From assembly GCA_026982475.1 (NCBI GenBank), contig JALSHB010000201.1, positions 1 through 43,340 on the forward strand: 43,340 nt of DNA, given 5' to 3'. This document shows positions 33,933 to 43,340 of this stretch, piece by piece. Under the pieces are notes generated by a model. That model ran no database searches. It saw only the letters and a list, made by a program, of their open reading frames with translations, and was not told the DNA's origin. This DNA comes from Chromatiales bacterium. GTDB lineage: Bacteria > Pseudomonadota > Gammaproteobacteria > SZUA-152. The translations under genes and the position numbers were made by a program. Within the stretch, counting starts at the first letter, position 1; the number at the start of each line of letters is the position of its first letter.

Positions 33933-34559
33933 TCACAAGCCGGCGAATACACTGACATCCCCCAGCCCCTCGCGCAACACCACCGGCGTCTCGCCGGTCA
34001 GATCCACCACCGTGGTCGGCTCGAAGCCGCAGTAGCCGCCGTCGATGACCAGGTCGAGGCTGTGCTCCAGGGTGTCGCGGATGTCGTAGGGATCCGTGAG
34101 CGGCATGTCGTCGCCGGGCAGGATCAGGGTGGAACTCATCAGGGGTTCGCCCAGGCGCTCCAGCAGGGACTGGGCGATGCGATTGTCCGGTACCCGCAGG
34201 CCAATGGTCTTGCGCTTGGGATTCTGCAGGCGGCGCGGCACCTCACGGGTGGCGACCAGGATGAAGGTATAGGGGCCGGGAGTGAGATTCTTGATCAGTC
34301 GGTAGGCGCTGTTGTCCACCTTGGCGTAGGTCGCCAGCTCGGAGAGATCGCGGCACACCAGGGTAAAATTGTGCTTCTCGTCCACCTGGCGGATGCGACG
34401 GATGCGCTCCTGGGCGTTCTTGTCGCCAAGGTGGCAGCCCAGGGCATAACCGGAATCGGTGGGATAGGCGATGACCCCGCCCTGGCGGATGATCTCCACG
34501 GCCTTGTCGATCAGGCGCGGCTGCGGATTGTCGGGATGGATCTGGAAAAACTGGCTCAT
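33933..34559 (-). CDS. yciO: YciO, Sua5/YrdC-family protein
   Basis: A 208-residue protein of the Sua5/YrdC/YciO superfamily, which makes threonylcarbamoyl-AMP for tRNA t6A. Motifs are QGGVIAYPTDSGYALGC (nucleotide pocket), KHNFTLVCRDLSELATY, TPGPYTFIL and GLRVPDNRI. In E. coli YciO does not replace TsaC well, so its exact role is open. The ATG at 34559 (MSQFFQIHPDN) overlaps the rnm stop by 4 bp; a longer upstream frame is unlike the family. The pair with rnm mirrors the E. coli order. Confidence 0.94.
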   Translation of the reverse strand: MSQFFQIHPDNPQPRLIDKAVEIIRQGGVIAYPTDSGYALGCHLGDKNAQERIRRIRQVDEKHNFTLVCRDLSELATYAKVDNSAYRLIKNLTPGPYTFILVATREVPRRLQNPKRKTIGLRVPDNRIAQSLLERLGEPLMSSTLILPGDDMPLTDPYDIRDTLEHSLDLVIDGGYCGFEPTTVVDLTGETPVVLREGLGDVSVFAGL

Positions 34560-35410
34560 GCGCTTGCTCTCTGTTGCGTGTCCCAGCGTGTCCACAGCGG
34601 TGTGCAACCCGCCGGCAGGGGCGGCATCCGCCCCAGTTCCAGCCAGGACTGTTCGGGTCCATGATAGTCCGAGCCCTGCGAGGCGAGCAGACCGTAGCGC
34701 CGCGCATACTGGGCCATGCCCTGCACGTCGCCCGCCGAGTGACTGCCGGAGACCACTTCCAGCGCCTCGCCACCGCAGTCGATGAATGCCTCCATGAGGG
34801 CGCGCAGGCGGGTGGCGCTGAGGCGGTAACGCGCCGGGTGGGCGATCACCGCCTGGCCACCGGCGCCGCGGATCCAGCCCACCGCCTCCGCCAGCGTCGC
34901 CCACTCACCGGGCACATAACCGGGACGGTTGTGGGTGAGGAACTTGCCGAAGACCTTGCGCATGTCCTTGGCATGGCCCTGCTCGACGAGGAAACGGGCA
35001 AAGTGCGTGCGACTGAGGATCTGCCCGTTGCTGAAGGCCTGCGCCCCTTCCAGGGCGCCGCAGATGCCCTTCTTCTCCAGCCGGCGGGCGATCTCCTCGC
35101 CGCGCCAGGCGCGGAATTCTCTCAGCCTGGCCAGCCCGGCCTGCAGGCCGGCATCGGCCGGGTCGAAATTCAGGCCGACGACATGAAGGGTGACGCCATG
35201 CCAGGTCACGGAGATCTCCACGCCGTTGATCAGCCGCAGCCCCGCGGTCTGCGCCGCCCGGCGCGCCTCGTCGAGGCCGTCGGTGACATCGTGGTCCGTC
35301 AGCGCCAGCACGTCGACACCTTGCCGCCGCGCGCGCTCGACCAGCGCCGTGGGGGTCAGTGTGCCGTCGGAGGCGGTGGAGTGACTGTGCAAATCATGAA
35401 GAAGGGACAT
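34556..35410 (-). CDS. rnm: PHP-domain nuclease RNase AM (Rnm/YciV)
   Basis: A 284-residue PHP-family phosphoesterase. In E. coli Rnm (YciV) is a 5'-3' exonuclease that matures rRNA 5' ends and degrades pAp-type nucleotides. Metal ligand motifs are DLHSHSTASDG (7-17), ALTDHDVTDG (37-46), GVEISV (62-67), RTHFARFL, VIAHPARY and QGSDYHGPE near the C-terminus. The length is typical. It is divergent from yciB with an 84-bp gap, and overlaps yciO by 4 bp. Activity on 3'-phosphorylated nucleotides rather than RNA is an alternative. Confidence 0.94.
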   Translation of the reverse strand: MSLLHDLHSHSTASDGTLTPTALVERARRQGVDVLALTDHDVTDGLDEARRAAQTAGLRLINGVEISVTWHGVTLHVVGLNFDPADAGLQAGLARLREFRAWRGEEIARRLEKKGICGALEGAQAFSNGQILSRTHFARFLVEQGHAKDMRKVFGKFLTHNRPGYVPGEWATLAEAVGWIRGAGGQAVIAHPARYRLSATRLRALMEAFIDCGGEALEVVSGSHSAGDVQGMAQYARRYGLLASQGSDYHGPEQSWLELGRMPPLPAGCTPLWTRWDTQQRASA

Positions 35411-35494
35411 AGGCGCAGTTTATCAGACCCGCCTGCGACAAACGTCGTCAATGTGGTAAATTAGCAGGCTGTTATCCAGCGGCCCGAGACTGCC

Positions 35495-36049
35495 ATGAAA
35501 TTCCTCTTCGATTTTTTCCCCATCCTGCTGTTCTTCATCGCCTACAAGCTGTACGGCATCTATGCTGCCACGGTGGTGGCCATCGTCGCCAGTTTCGCGC
35601 AGGTGAGCTGGTACTGGCTGCAGCACCGGCGTTTTGAAAACATGCACCTGATCACCCTCGCCCTGCTGGTGGTGTTCGGCGGCCTGACCCTGTTCCTGCA
35701 GGACGAGGCCTTCATCAAGTGGAAACCCACGGTGATCAACTGGCTGTTCGGACTGGTCTTCCTCGGCAGCCAGTTCATCGGCAGGAAAACCCTCGTCGAA
35801 CGCATGATGGGCGCCGCCATCGAGCTGCCCGCCAGCCTCTGGCCACGTCTCAACCTGGCCTGGGCAGCGTTCTTTCTTTTCCTGGGCCTCGCCAATCTGT
35901 ACGTGATGTACAACTTCGATACCGACACCTGGGTGAACTTCAAGCTGTTCGGCATGACCGGCCTCACCCTGGCCTTCGTGCTCGGCCAGGGCCTGTACCT
36001 GGTGCGCTACATGAAGAACGTGCCGGCCGCCGAAAGCGAAAGGGAGTGA
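35495..36049 (+). CDS. yciB: Inner-membrane septation protein YciB (IspZ/IspA)
   Basis: A 184-residue protein with five hydrophobic segments and the family start [26 protein letters not shown], plus [15 protein letters not shown] and [20 protein letters not shown]. It belongs to the intracellular septation protein A family, involved in envelope integrity and cell division. The length matches E. coli YciB (179). yciI follows 7 bp later and bolA overlaps yciI, so these form a compact operon. Confidence 0.96.
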   Translation: MKFLFDFFPILLFFIAYKLYGIYAATVVAIVASFAQVSWYWLQHRRFENMHLITLALLVVFGGLTLFLQDEAFIKWKPTVINWLFGLVFLGSQFIGRKTLVERMMGAAIELPASLWPRLNLAWAAFFLFLGLANLYVMYNFDTDTWVNFKLFGMTGLTLAFVLGQGLYLVRYMKNVPAAESERE

Positions 36050-36056
36050 CCACGCC

Positions 36057-36359
36057 ATGCTGTACGCCATCATCGGTGAGGACGTGGACGACAGTTTGCA
36101 GCAACGCCAGCAGGCCCGCCCCGCGCATCTCGAACGCCTCAAGGCGCTGCAGCATGAGGGGCGGCTGGTGCTGGCCGGCCCGCACCCGGCCATCGACAGC
36201 GAAGACCCCGGCGCGGCCGGTTTCAGCGGCAGCCTGATCGTCGCCGAATTCGATTCTCTGCAAGACGCGCGTGACTGGGCCGATGCCGACCCCTATGTCG
36301 AGGCCGGCGTCTACGCCCGGGTCACCGTCAAACCCTTCAAACAGGTATTTCCCCAATGA
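36057..36359 (+). CDS. yciI: YciI family protein
   Basis: A 100-residue ferredoxin-like protein of the YciI family. It starts [29 protein letters not shown], has the conserved H24 (HLERL) and [10 protein letters not shown], and ends [10 protein letters not shown]. Members resemble muconolactone isomerase-type folds, but the biological reaction is not established. The stop overlaps bolA by 4 bp (36356-36359). Confidence 0.95.
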   Translation: MLYAIIGEDVDDSLQQRQQARPAHLERLKALQHEGRLVLAGPHPAIDSEDPGAAGFSGSLIVAEFDSLQDARDWADADPYVEAGVYARVTVKPFKQVFPQ

Positions 36360-36616
36360 ATGATCGTGTCGAACAGATCCGCGCCAGGCTGAGCGCGGCG
36401 CTGTCCCCAGTCTCACTGGAAATAGAGGACGACAGCCACCTCCATGCCGGCCACGCCGGGGCGCGCGGCGGCGGTGGCCACTTTACCGTGCACATCGTCT
36501 CCGCGGCCTTCGAGGGCAAGCCGCCGCTGGCACGCCATCGCCTGGTCTTCGACGCCCTTGGCGACATGATGCAGAAAGAGATTCACGCCCTCAGCATCAA
36601 GGCCTCCACACCCTGA
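36356..36616 (+). CDS. BolA family protein
   Basis: An 86-residue BolA-like protein. It has [38 protein letters not shown], and later [21 protein letters not shown] and the invariant histidine in EIHALSI. BolA proteins pair with monothiol glutaredoxins to handle Fe-S clusters and affect cell shape and stress responses. HAGHAG with HLHAGH indicates the class that ligands a [2Fe-2S] cluster. It overlaps yciI by 4 bp. Confidence 0.95.
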   Translation: MNDRVEQIRARLSAALSPVSLEIEDDSHLHAGHAGARGGGGHFTVHIVSAAFEGKPPLARHRLVFDALGDMMQKEIHALSIKASTP

Positions 36617-36659
36617 CCACAACCAGCCATCCCTACAGCCACACACGGAATCCACGCAC

Positions 36660-37481
36660 ATGCACCCGACGACCAAAGCCCTTTCCACCCTCCTGCTGGG
36701 CGGCCTGCTGACGCTGCCCCTCGCCACGCCAGCCGCGCCCATCGGCGAGCCGGGAAAGCCGGCGCGCACCGTCGCCACCGTCAACGGCACGCCGATCACT
36801 GAATGGACCCTGCAACGCTACGCCCAGCAACGCGGCCTGCCGCCCGAGGCGGTCAAGGGGCCGCAGCGCGACGCCCTCATCGAGGAACTCATCAACCGCG
36901 AACTGATCTACCAGAACGCCGTCAGCATCGGCGTCGACAAGACCCCGGCGATACAGAAAGAGATCGAGCATGTGCGCATCAACATCATTGCCGGCGCCAT
37001 GCTGAACCGTTCCTCGGATCGCTTTGCCGTCGATGACGCCGAAATGAAAAAGGAATACGAAAACCGCAAGGCCGAATTGAGCGGCACCGAATACAAGGCG
37101 CGCCACATCCTCGTCGCCTCCGAGGACGAGGCCAAGGCCATCATCGAGGAACTGAACCAGGGCGCCGATTTCTCCCAGCTGGCCAAGGAACACTCCACCG
37201 GACCCAGCGCCGCCAGCGGTGGCGACCTGGGCTGGTTCCGCGCCGAGCAGATGATGGAACCGTTCGGCGAGACCGTGGAAAAAATGCAAAAGGGCAGCTA
37301 CACCAAGACACCGGTAAAGACCGACTTCGGCTGGCACGTCATCCTGCTGGACGACGAGCGCAGCGTCGCCCCGCCGCCCTTCGATTCCATCAAGGAACAG
37401 ATCCGCGTCGGCCTGCAGAATCGACTGATGCAGAACTACATCGCGGACCTGCGCAAAGAGGCGAAGATCGAAAGGCCGTGA
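36660..37481 (+). CDS. Periplasmic parvulin-type peptidyl-prolyl isomerase
   Basis: A 273-residue exported chaperone/isomerase. A signal peptide (about 1-25) is followed by a SurA/PrsA-type N-domain (VATVNGTPITEWTLQRYAQQRG, LIEELINRELIYQNA). A single parvulin domain spans about 138-232: YKARHILVASEDEAKAIIEEL, FSQLAKEHSTGPSAASGGDLGWF and TDFGWHVILLDD. It helps fold envelope proteins, perhaps outer-membrane proteins with BamE's complex. It is the fourth gene of the yciB operon, 43 bp after bolA. A hairpin over its stop may terminate it. Confidence 0.94.
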   Translation: MHPTTKALSTLLLGGLLTLPLATPAAPIGEPGKPARTVATVNGTPITEWTLQRYAQQRGLPPEAVKGPQRDALIEELINRELIYQNAVSIGVDKTPAIQKEIEHVRINIIAGAMLNRSSDRFAVDDAEMKKEYENRKAELSGTEYKARHILVASEDEAKAIIEELNQGADFSQLAKEHSTGPSAASGGDLGWFRAEQMMEPFGETVEKMQKGSYTKTPVKTDFGWHVILLDDERSVAPPPFDSIKEQIRVGLQNRLMQNYIADLRKEAKIERP

Positions 37482-37507
37482 TTCTGCCGCCTATGGGCGA
37501 CAGAATC
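37480..37507. terminator. Bidirectional hairpin between convergent genes
   Basis: GATTCTG (37480-37486) pairs with CAGAATC (37501-37507), and CGCC (37488-37491) with GGCG (37496-37499), around loop TATG, with one mismatch. It covers the stop codons of both convergent genes. No T-run follows on either strand, so it is a weak or mRNA-protecting terminator. Confidence 0.55.
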
Positions 37508-40253
37508 AGTCTGTCGCGCCAGCGCCCAGCCACTCGTCGAGCGGCGCCGGGCGGGCGATGGCGTAGCCCTGGGCATAGTCCGTGCCCAATTCACGCAATC
37601 TCTCCAGCAAGGCCTCGTTTTCCACGTATTCGGCAATGGTCTTGATGCCCAGGGTGTGGGCGATGCGGTTGATGCATTGCACCATCGCCTCATCGACCGG
37701 CTGGTGCAATAAATCACGAATGAAGCTGCCGTCGATCTTCACGTAATCGAGCGGCAGCTTTTTGAGATAGGAAAAGGAGCTGACGCCGGTGCCGAAATCG
37801 TCCAGCGCAAAGCGGCAGCCACGCGCGCGCATTTTCTGAATGAAGGCCAGCGCCACGTCAAGATTGACAATGGCCGACGATTCCGTGACCTCGAAACATA
37901 CCGCCTCGGCCGGCACCTGGTAGGCGTTCATCAGACGATCGACGTATTCGTAGAAACTCTCGTCGCCCAGCGACTGCCCGGAAAGATTGATGCCGCACAA
38001 CACGCGCTGGCCCTTGTTGGCCGCGAAACGGGCCAGCTCGGTAATCCGCGGCAACGCCGCACTGACCACCCAGCGGTCGATATCCGGCATCAGGTTGAAG
38101 CGCTCGGCGGCGGGAATAAAGGCCTCCGGCGAACTCAGTTCACCGTTTTCATCCTCACGGCGCATCAGCAGTTCGCAATGAAACAGCCCCGGCTCGGCGG
38201 CGCCAACGGGCTTGATGGTCTGGTAGTAAAGACGGAACTGCTTGTTTTCCAGGGCCTCGCCGATACGCGTCGCCCAGCGCATTTCGCCACGACGCTTTTC
38301 CAGCTCCGGGCTGTCCGCCTGGTAGACGAAGACCTGGTTGCGGCCCTTGGACTTGGCGGCATAGCAGGCGATGTCAGCGGCACGCAGCACATCGGTGGTG
38401 GTGCCACTATTTTCCGTTACCGGCACCACGCCGATGCCGAAACCAACATCGAAACGCTTGCCCTGCCAGATGAAACGGAAGCTCTTGACCACATCGCGCA
38501 GGGACTCGGCCTTGTTGGCCGCCAGCTCGAGTGGACAATCCATCAACAGCACGGCAAATTCGTCGCCGCCGAGGCGGGCAAGAATGTCCGTGTCGCGCAC
38601 CGTGGCCATCAGCAGGGCCGAGAGTTGCACCAGGAGTTCATCACCCGCGGCATGGCCGCAGGCGTCATTGACCACCTTGAACTGATCCAGGTCCATGTAA
38701 CACAGGGCGTGCTGGCGCCCTGATGTCTTTGCGCTGTGCAGGGCGGCGCTGAGCTGGCGCTCGAATTCACCCCGGTCGAGCAGGCCGGTCAGGGCGTCAT
38801 GGCTGGCCTGGTAGGCCAGCTGATCCTCCATCTGACGTTCCTTGCTGACATCGTGAAAGACCAGCACCGCGCCGATGATCCGTCCCTCGCGGTCACGAAT
38901 CGGCGAGGCACTGGCGCGGATGAGGGCTTCTTCCCCCTGTCTGCCGCGCACCACGACCGCCTCGACAAGGCGCGCCGTGCGGCCCTCGCGAATACACTCC
39001 GCGACGGGATTGGGCACCATGCCGTGCGTATGCTCGTCCGTAAGCGGCAGCACCCGGGAGATCTCTTGGCCGCGCGCCTGCGCCAGCGACCAGCCCGTGA
39101 CCTGCTCCGCGGTGGCGTTCATGTGTTCCACCCGGCCTTCGGTGTCGGTGGTGATCACCGCGTCGGCAATCGCATGCAGGGTGATTTCCGCCTGTTCCTG
39201 CTGCTGGAACAGGATGTCCCGGTTGCGTTCGCGCTCGATGACGAAACGCCGCCGCATGTACAGCAACATGATCAGCAACAAGGAAAAAATGCCGATGCCG
39301 AGCAGCATGCCGGGGCGAAAGACCTCCGCGCCCAACTGCTTTCTGATCACCAGGAGAAAGGGCTGGCCATCACCATTGAGCATCTTGCGGAATTCCAGCC
39401 GCGGCAGCATCCAGCGCAGCACGGGGCTGACCCGATGGGGGGATTCGATGCGGGACAGCTGCCGTGAAACATCCGCCTGGTAGCTGAGTTCGATGCTGGC
39501 ATCGGACACCAGCAGATCGCTGCTGGCCAACAGATAGTCGGCCTTCACCAGCAGGGACACCAGGCGCCGCGCGCGGGAAAACTTCTGCGCATCGTCGCCG
39601 GGAACATCAGGACCGGAATAGACCACCTTGAACAGCGTATAGGCCCGCTGGCCGTCGCCCAGTTCGAACGGCGCCGAGGCGCTGACGCCGCCGCTGTCGA
39701 TGGCCTTGTCGATGGCGCGGCGCAGAGCCGCATCGGAGTAGACATCGTAGCCCAGCATCTGCGCCCGCCCTGATTCCAGCGGTTCGATGAAGACGATGGG
39801 GTAATAGAAGGGACGCTCGGCCACCGGCCGGCGACGGGCTTGCCGCCATTCCCAGATGTGATAGGACAGATACCCTTCCGCCTGCCGTGCGTGCTCGAAC
39901 GCCGCGGCCTCGCGGCCAGGCACCCTTTCCTGATAGTCGATGTAGGCAATGTGCGGATAGCGGCCCAGCATCTCACTGGCATAGAGACCGAGCTGGTCGC
40001 GGCCGACGTCATCGAGCGCGTAATACAGGGCCGCCAGTCCGCTGAGCACCGCCTCGCTTTCGCTCAGGCGGCGCGACATCCGGTCATGGGTCGCCAATGA
40101 TTCACGCTCGAAGCGGTGCGTGGCGTCGGTGACCTCCCACCACACCGCCCCCCCCAGCAGCAACGTGGTGACGACGATGCCAAGCAGGATCAGGCGCAGC
40201 AGATAGCGCACCGAAGGCCGATTGTCGGATTTTCCGGCGACGGAGCCGCTCAC
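37506..40253 (-). CDS. CHASE-PAS-GGDEF-EAL cyclic-di-GMP protein
   Basis: A 915-residue inner-membrane signalling protein. A membrane helix (17-40) is followed by a periplasmic CHASE-type domain (about 70-260), a second helix (316-334), a PAS domain (355-465), GGDEF (475-640) and EAL (655-905). GGDEF residues 562-566 are intact, with an I-site-like RDTD at 553-556. In the EAL domain the signature is ELL (694-696) instead of EAL, but E694, N756, E788, D818/D819, K839, E875 and Q895 are kept, so both c-di-GMP synthesis and hydrolysis remain possible. The start is GTG with AGGGG 6 nt upstream. It is convergent with the parvulin gene. Confidence 0.92.
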   Translation of the reverse strand: MSGSVAGKSDNRPSVRYLLRLILLGIVVTTLLLGGAVWWEVTDATHRFERESLATHDRMSRRLSESEAVLSGLAALYYALDDVGRDQLGLYASEMLGRYPHIAYIDYQERVPGREAAAFEHARQAEGYLSYHIWEWRQARRRPVAERPFYYPIVFIEPLESGRAQMLGYDVYSDAALRRAIDKAIDSGGVSASAPFELGDGQRAYTLFKVVYSGPDVPGDDAQKFSRARRLVSLLVKADYLLASSDLLVSDASIELSYQADVSRQLSRIESPHRVSPVLRWMLPRLEFRKMLNGDGQPFLLVIRKQLGAEVFRPGMLLGIGIFSLLLIMLLYMRRRFVIERERNRDILFQQQEQAEITLHAIADAVITTDTEGRVEHMNATAEQVTGWSLAQARGQEISRVLPLTDEHTHGMVPNPVAECIREGRTARLVEAVVVRGRQGEEALIRASASPIRDREGRIIGAVLVFHDVSKERQMEDQLAYQASHDALTGLLDRGEFERQLSAALHSAKTSGRQHALCYMDLDQFKVVNDACGHAAGDELLVQLSALLMATVRDTDILARLGGDEFAVLLMDCPLELAANKAESLRDVVKSFRFIWQGKRFDVGFGIGVVPVTENSGTTTDVLRAADIACYAAKSKGRNQVFVYQADSPELEKRRGEMRWATRIGEALENKQFRLYYQTIKPVGAAEPGLFHCELLMRREDENGELSSPEAFIPAAERFNLMPDIDRWVVSAALPRITELARFAANKGQRVLCGINLSGQSLGDESFYEYVDRLMNAYQVPAEAVCFEVTESSAIVNLDVALAFIQKMRARGCRFALDDFGTGVSSFSYLKKLPLDYVKIDGSFIRDLLHQPVDEAMVQCINRIAHTLGIKTIAEYVENEALLERLRELGTDYAQGYAIARPAPLDEWLGAGATD

Positions 40254-40418
40254 CGGCAGCCCCTGGCCTTGGGCCGCCGCGCAGGCGGCAATTGGGGCGG
40301 GTGCCTGCGCAGCATGGCGGCGTTCACCCTTCGGCCCTGGCCGGCCCGGGGTGGCGCTTGACCGCCGCGCCAGCCGCCGCCATGCCGCGCAAGATCAGCC
40401 GCCGTGTCCGCATACGCA
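40254..40418. other. Short intergenic space with a 31-codon frame after ligA
   Basis: On the minus strand an ATG at 40419-40417 overlaps the ligA stop (TGATG) and opens a 31-codon frame ending at 40324, beginning MRMRTRRLILRGM and alanine-rich. It reads like the head of a twin-arginine-type signal peptide but stops at once. It may be a gene remnant or a random frame; no other gene is seen before the next start at 40253. Confidence 0.25.
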
Positions 40419-43009
<2,591 letters not shown>

Positions 43010-43038
43010 AAACAGATTCCTTGAACAGATACGGATAA

Positions 43039-43340
43039 ATGCCGAAGACAACTTCACTACCGACAGGCGCACAGTCTATCAAGATCCGCTGGCTGGCGGG
43101 GCTGCTGATGGCCATTTTCTGGGCCTCGGCCACGGCCGCCAACAACGAGGACGAGGACGGCGCCCGCTGGTACCAGGTCGAGCTGATCCTGTTCGCCCAC
43201 AACAACCCGCAGGCGCTGGACGCCGAGCAGTGGCCGGAGATCATCGGCGTCGATCTGCCGCTGGAGGAACTGGTGGAGCTGCAACTGCCCGCGACGGCCG
43301 GGCAGCAGACAGGGGACGAAACCGGCGCGGGAATGGCCAT
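43039..43340 (+). CDS. CsiV-like exported protein, 5' part only
   Basis: An open frame of 100 codons running off the right edge. It starts MPKTTSLPTGAQSIKIR, has a signal-like segment WLAGLLMAIFWASATAA, then ARWYQVELILFAHNNP, which matches the opening of the CsiV/PF10972 family (WYQVELIVF). CsiV is an envelope, peptidoglycan-linked protein in gammaproteobacteria. It is divergent from def with a 29-bp gap; the promoters must overlap. Confidence 0.75.
   Translation, partial: MPKTTSLPTGAQSIKIRWLAGLLMAIFWASATAANNEDEDGARWYQVELILFAHNNPQALDAEQWPEIIGVDLPLEELVELQLPATAGQQTGDETGAGMA

Overview
This GC-rich window looks chromosomal and gammaproteobacterial. Evidence for that is the divergent fur/bamE pair beside rnfH and ratA, smpB followed by a one-piece tmRNA whose tag (ANDDNYALAA) is close to the E. 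coli one, and the rnm-yciO / yciB-yciI-bolA neighbourhood. Gene families and composition would fit a Chromatiales-like bacterium, but the genus cannot be fixed from sequence alone.

Layout. 1-406: the 5' end of a transposase gene with a doubled terminal repeat, then tRNA-Leu(CAG). 647-5342 (minus): a multidrug-type RND pump (adaptor plus HAE-like transporter) and a small membrane protein. 5715-12686 (plus): a complete four-gene Wadjet/MksBEFG plasmid-defence operon, jetABCD, divergent from the pump and sharing a 372-bp intergenic region that carries a long interrupted palindrome. 12884-14470 (minus): an Aer-like PAS chemoreceptor. 14773-16502: fur, bamE, rnfH, ratA. 16546-21331 (minus): a Na+/alanine-type symporter and feoABC, with a clear sigma70-like promoter and Fur box; this block lies between ratA and smpB, which are usually close neighbours. 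21649-22546: smpB and ssrA.

22531-27194 is the most unusual part. The last 16 bases of ssrA plus 5 flanking bases are exactly duplicated 4,643 bp downstream, and the ssrA terminator is duplicated imperfectly. This is the footprint of an element integrated into tmRNA. Its only recognisable gene is a 1,408-residue exported protein with thrombospondin type 3 calcium repeats, two fibronectin III domains, seven PD40-like beta-propeller repeats, a choice-of-anchor-like domain and a CFI-box C-terminus. No integrase is present.

27499-43340: a hemerythrin-like protein; a heavy-metal RND operon (outer-membrane factor, adaptor, transporter, DUF3240); yciO and rnm; divergent yciB, yciI, bolA and a parvulin; a CHASE-PAS-GGDEF-EAL protein; ligA and a peptide deformylase; and the start of a csiV-like gene at the right edge.

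How the genes connect: Fur very probably represses feoABC through the box at 21352-21371. SmpB and tmRNA form the ribosome-rescue system. JetABCD is expected to recognise and cut invading circular plasmids. The two RND systems handle drugs and metals respectively. The window therefore mixes stable housekeeping blocks with accessory modules (Wadjet, the tmRNA island, the insertion-sequence end) placed at tRNA/tmRNA sites and between operons.
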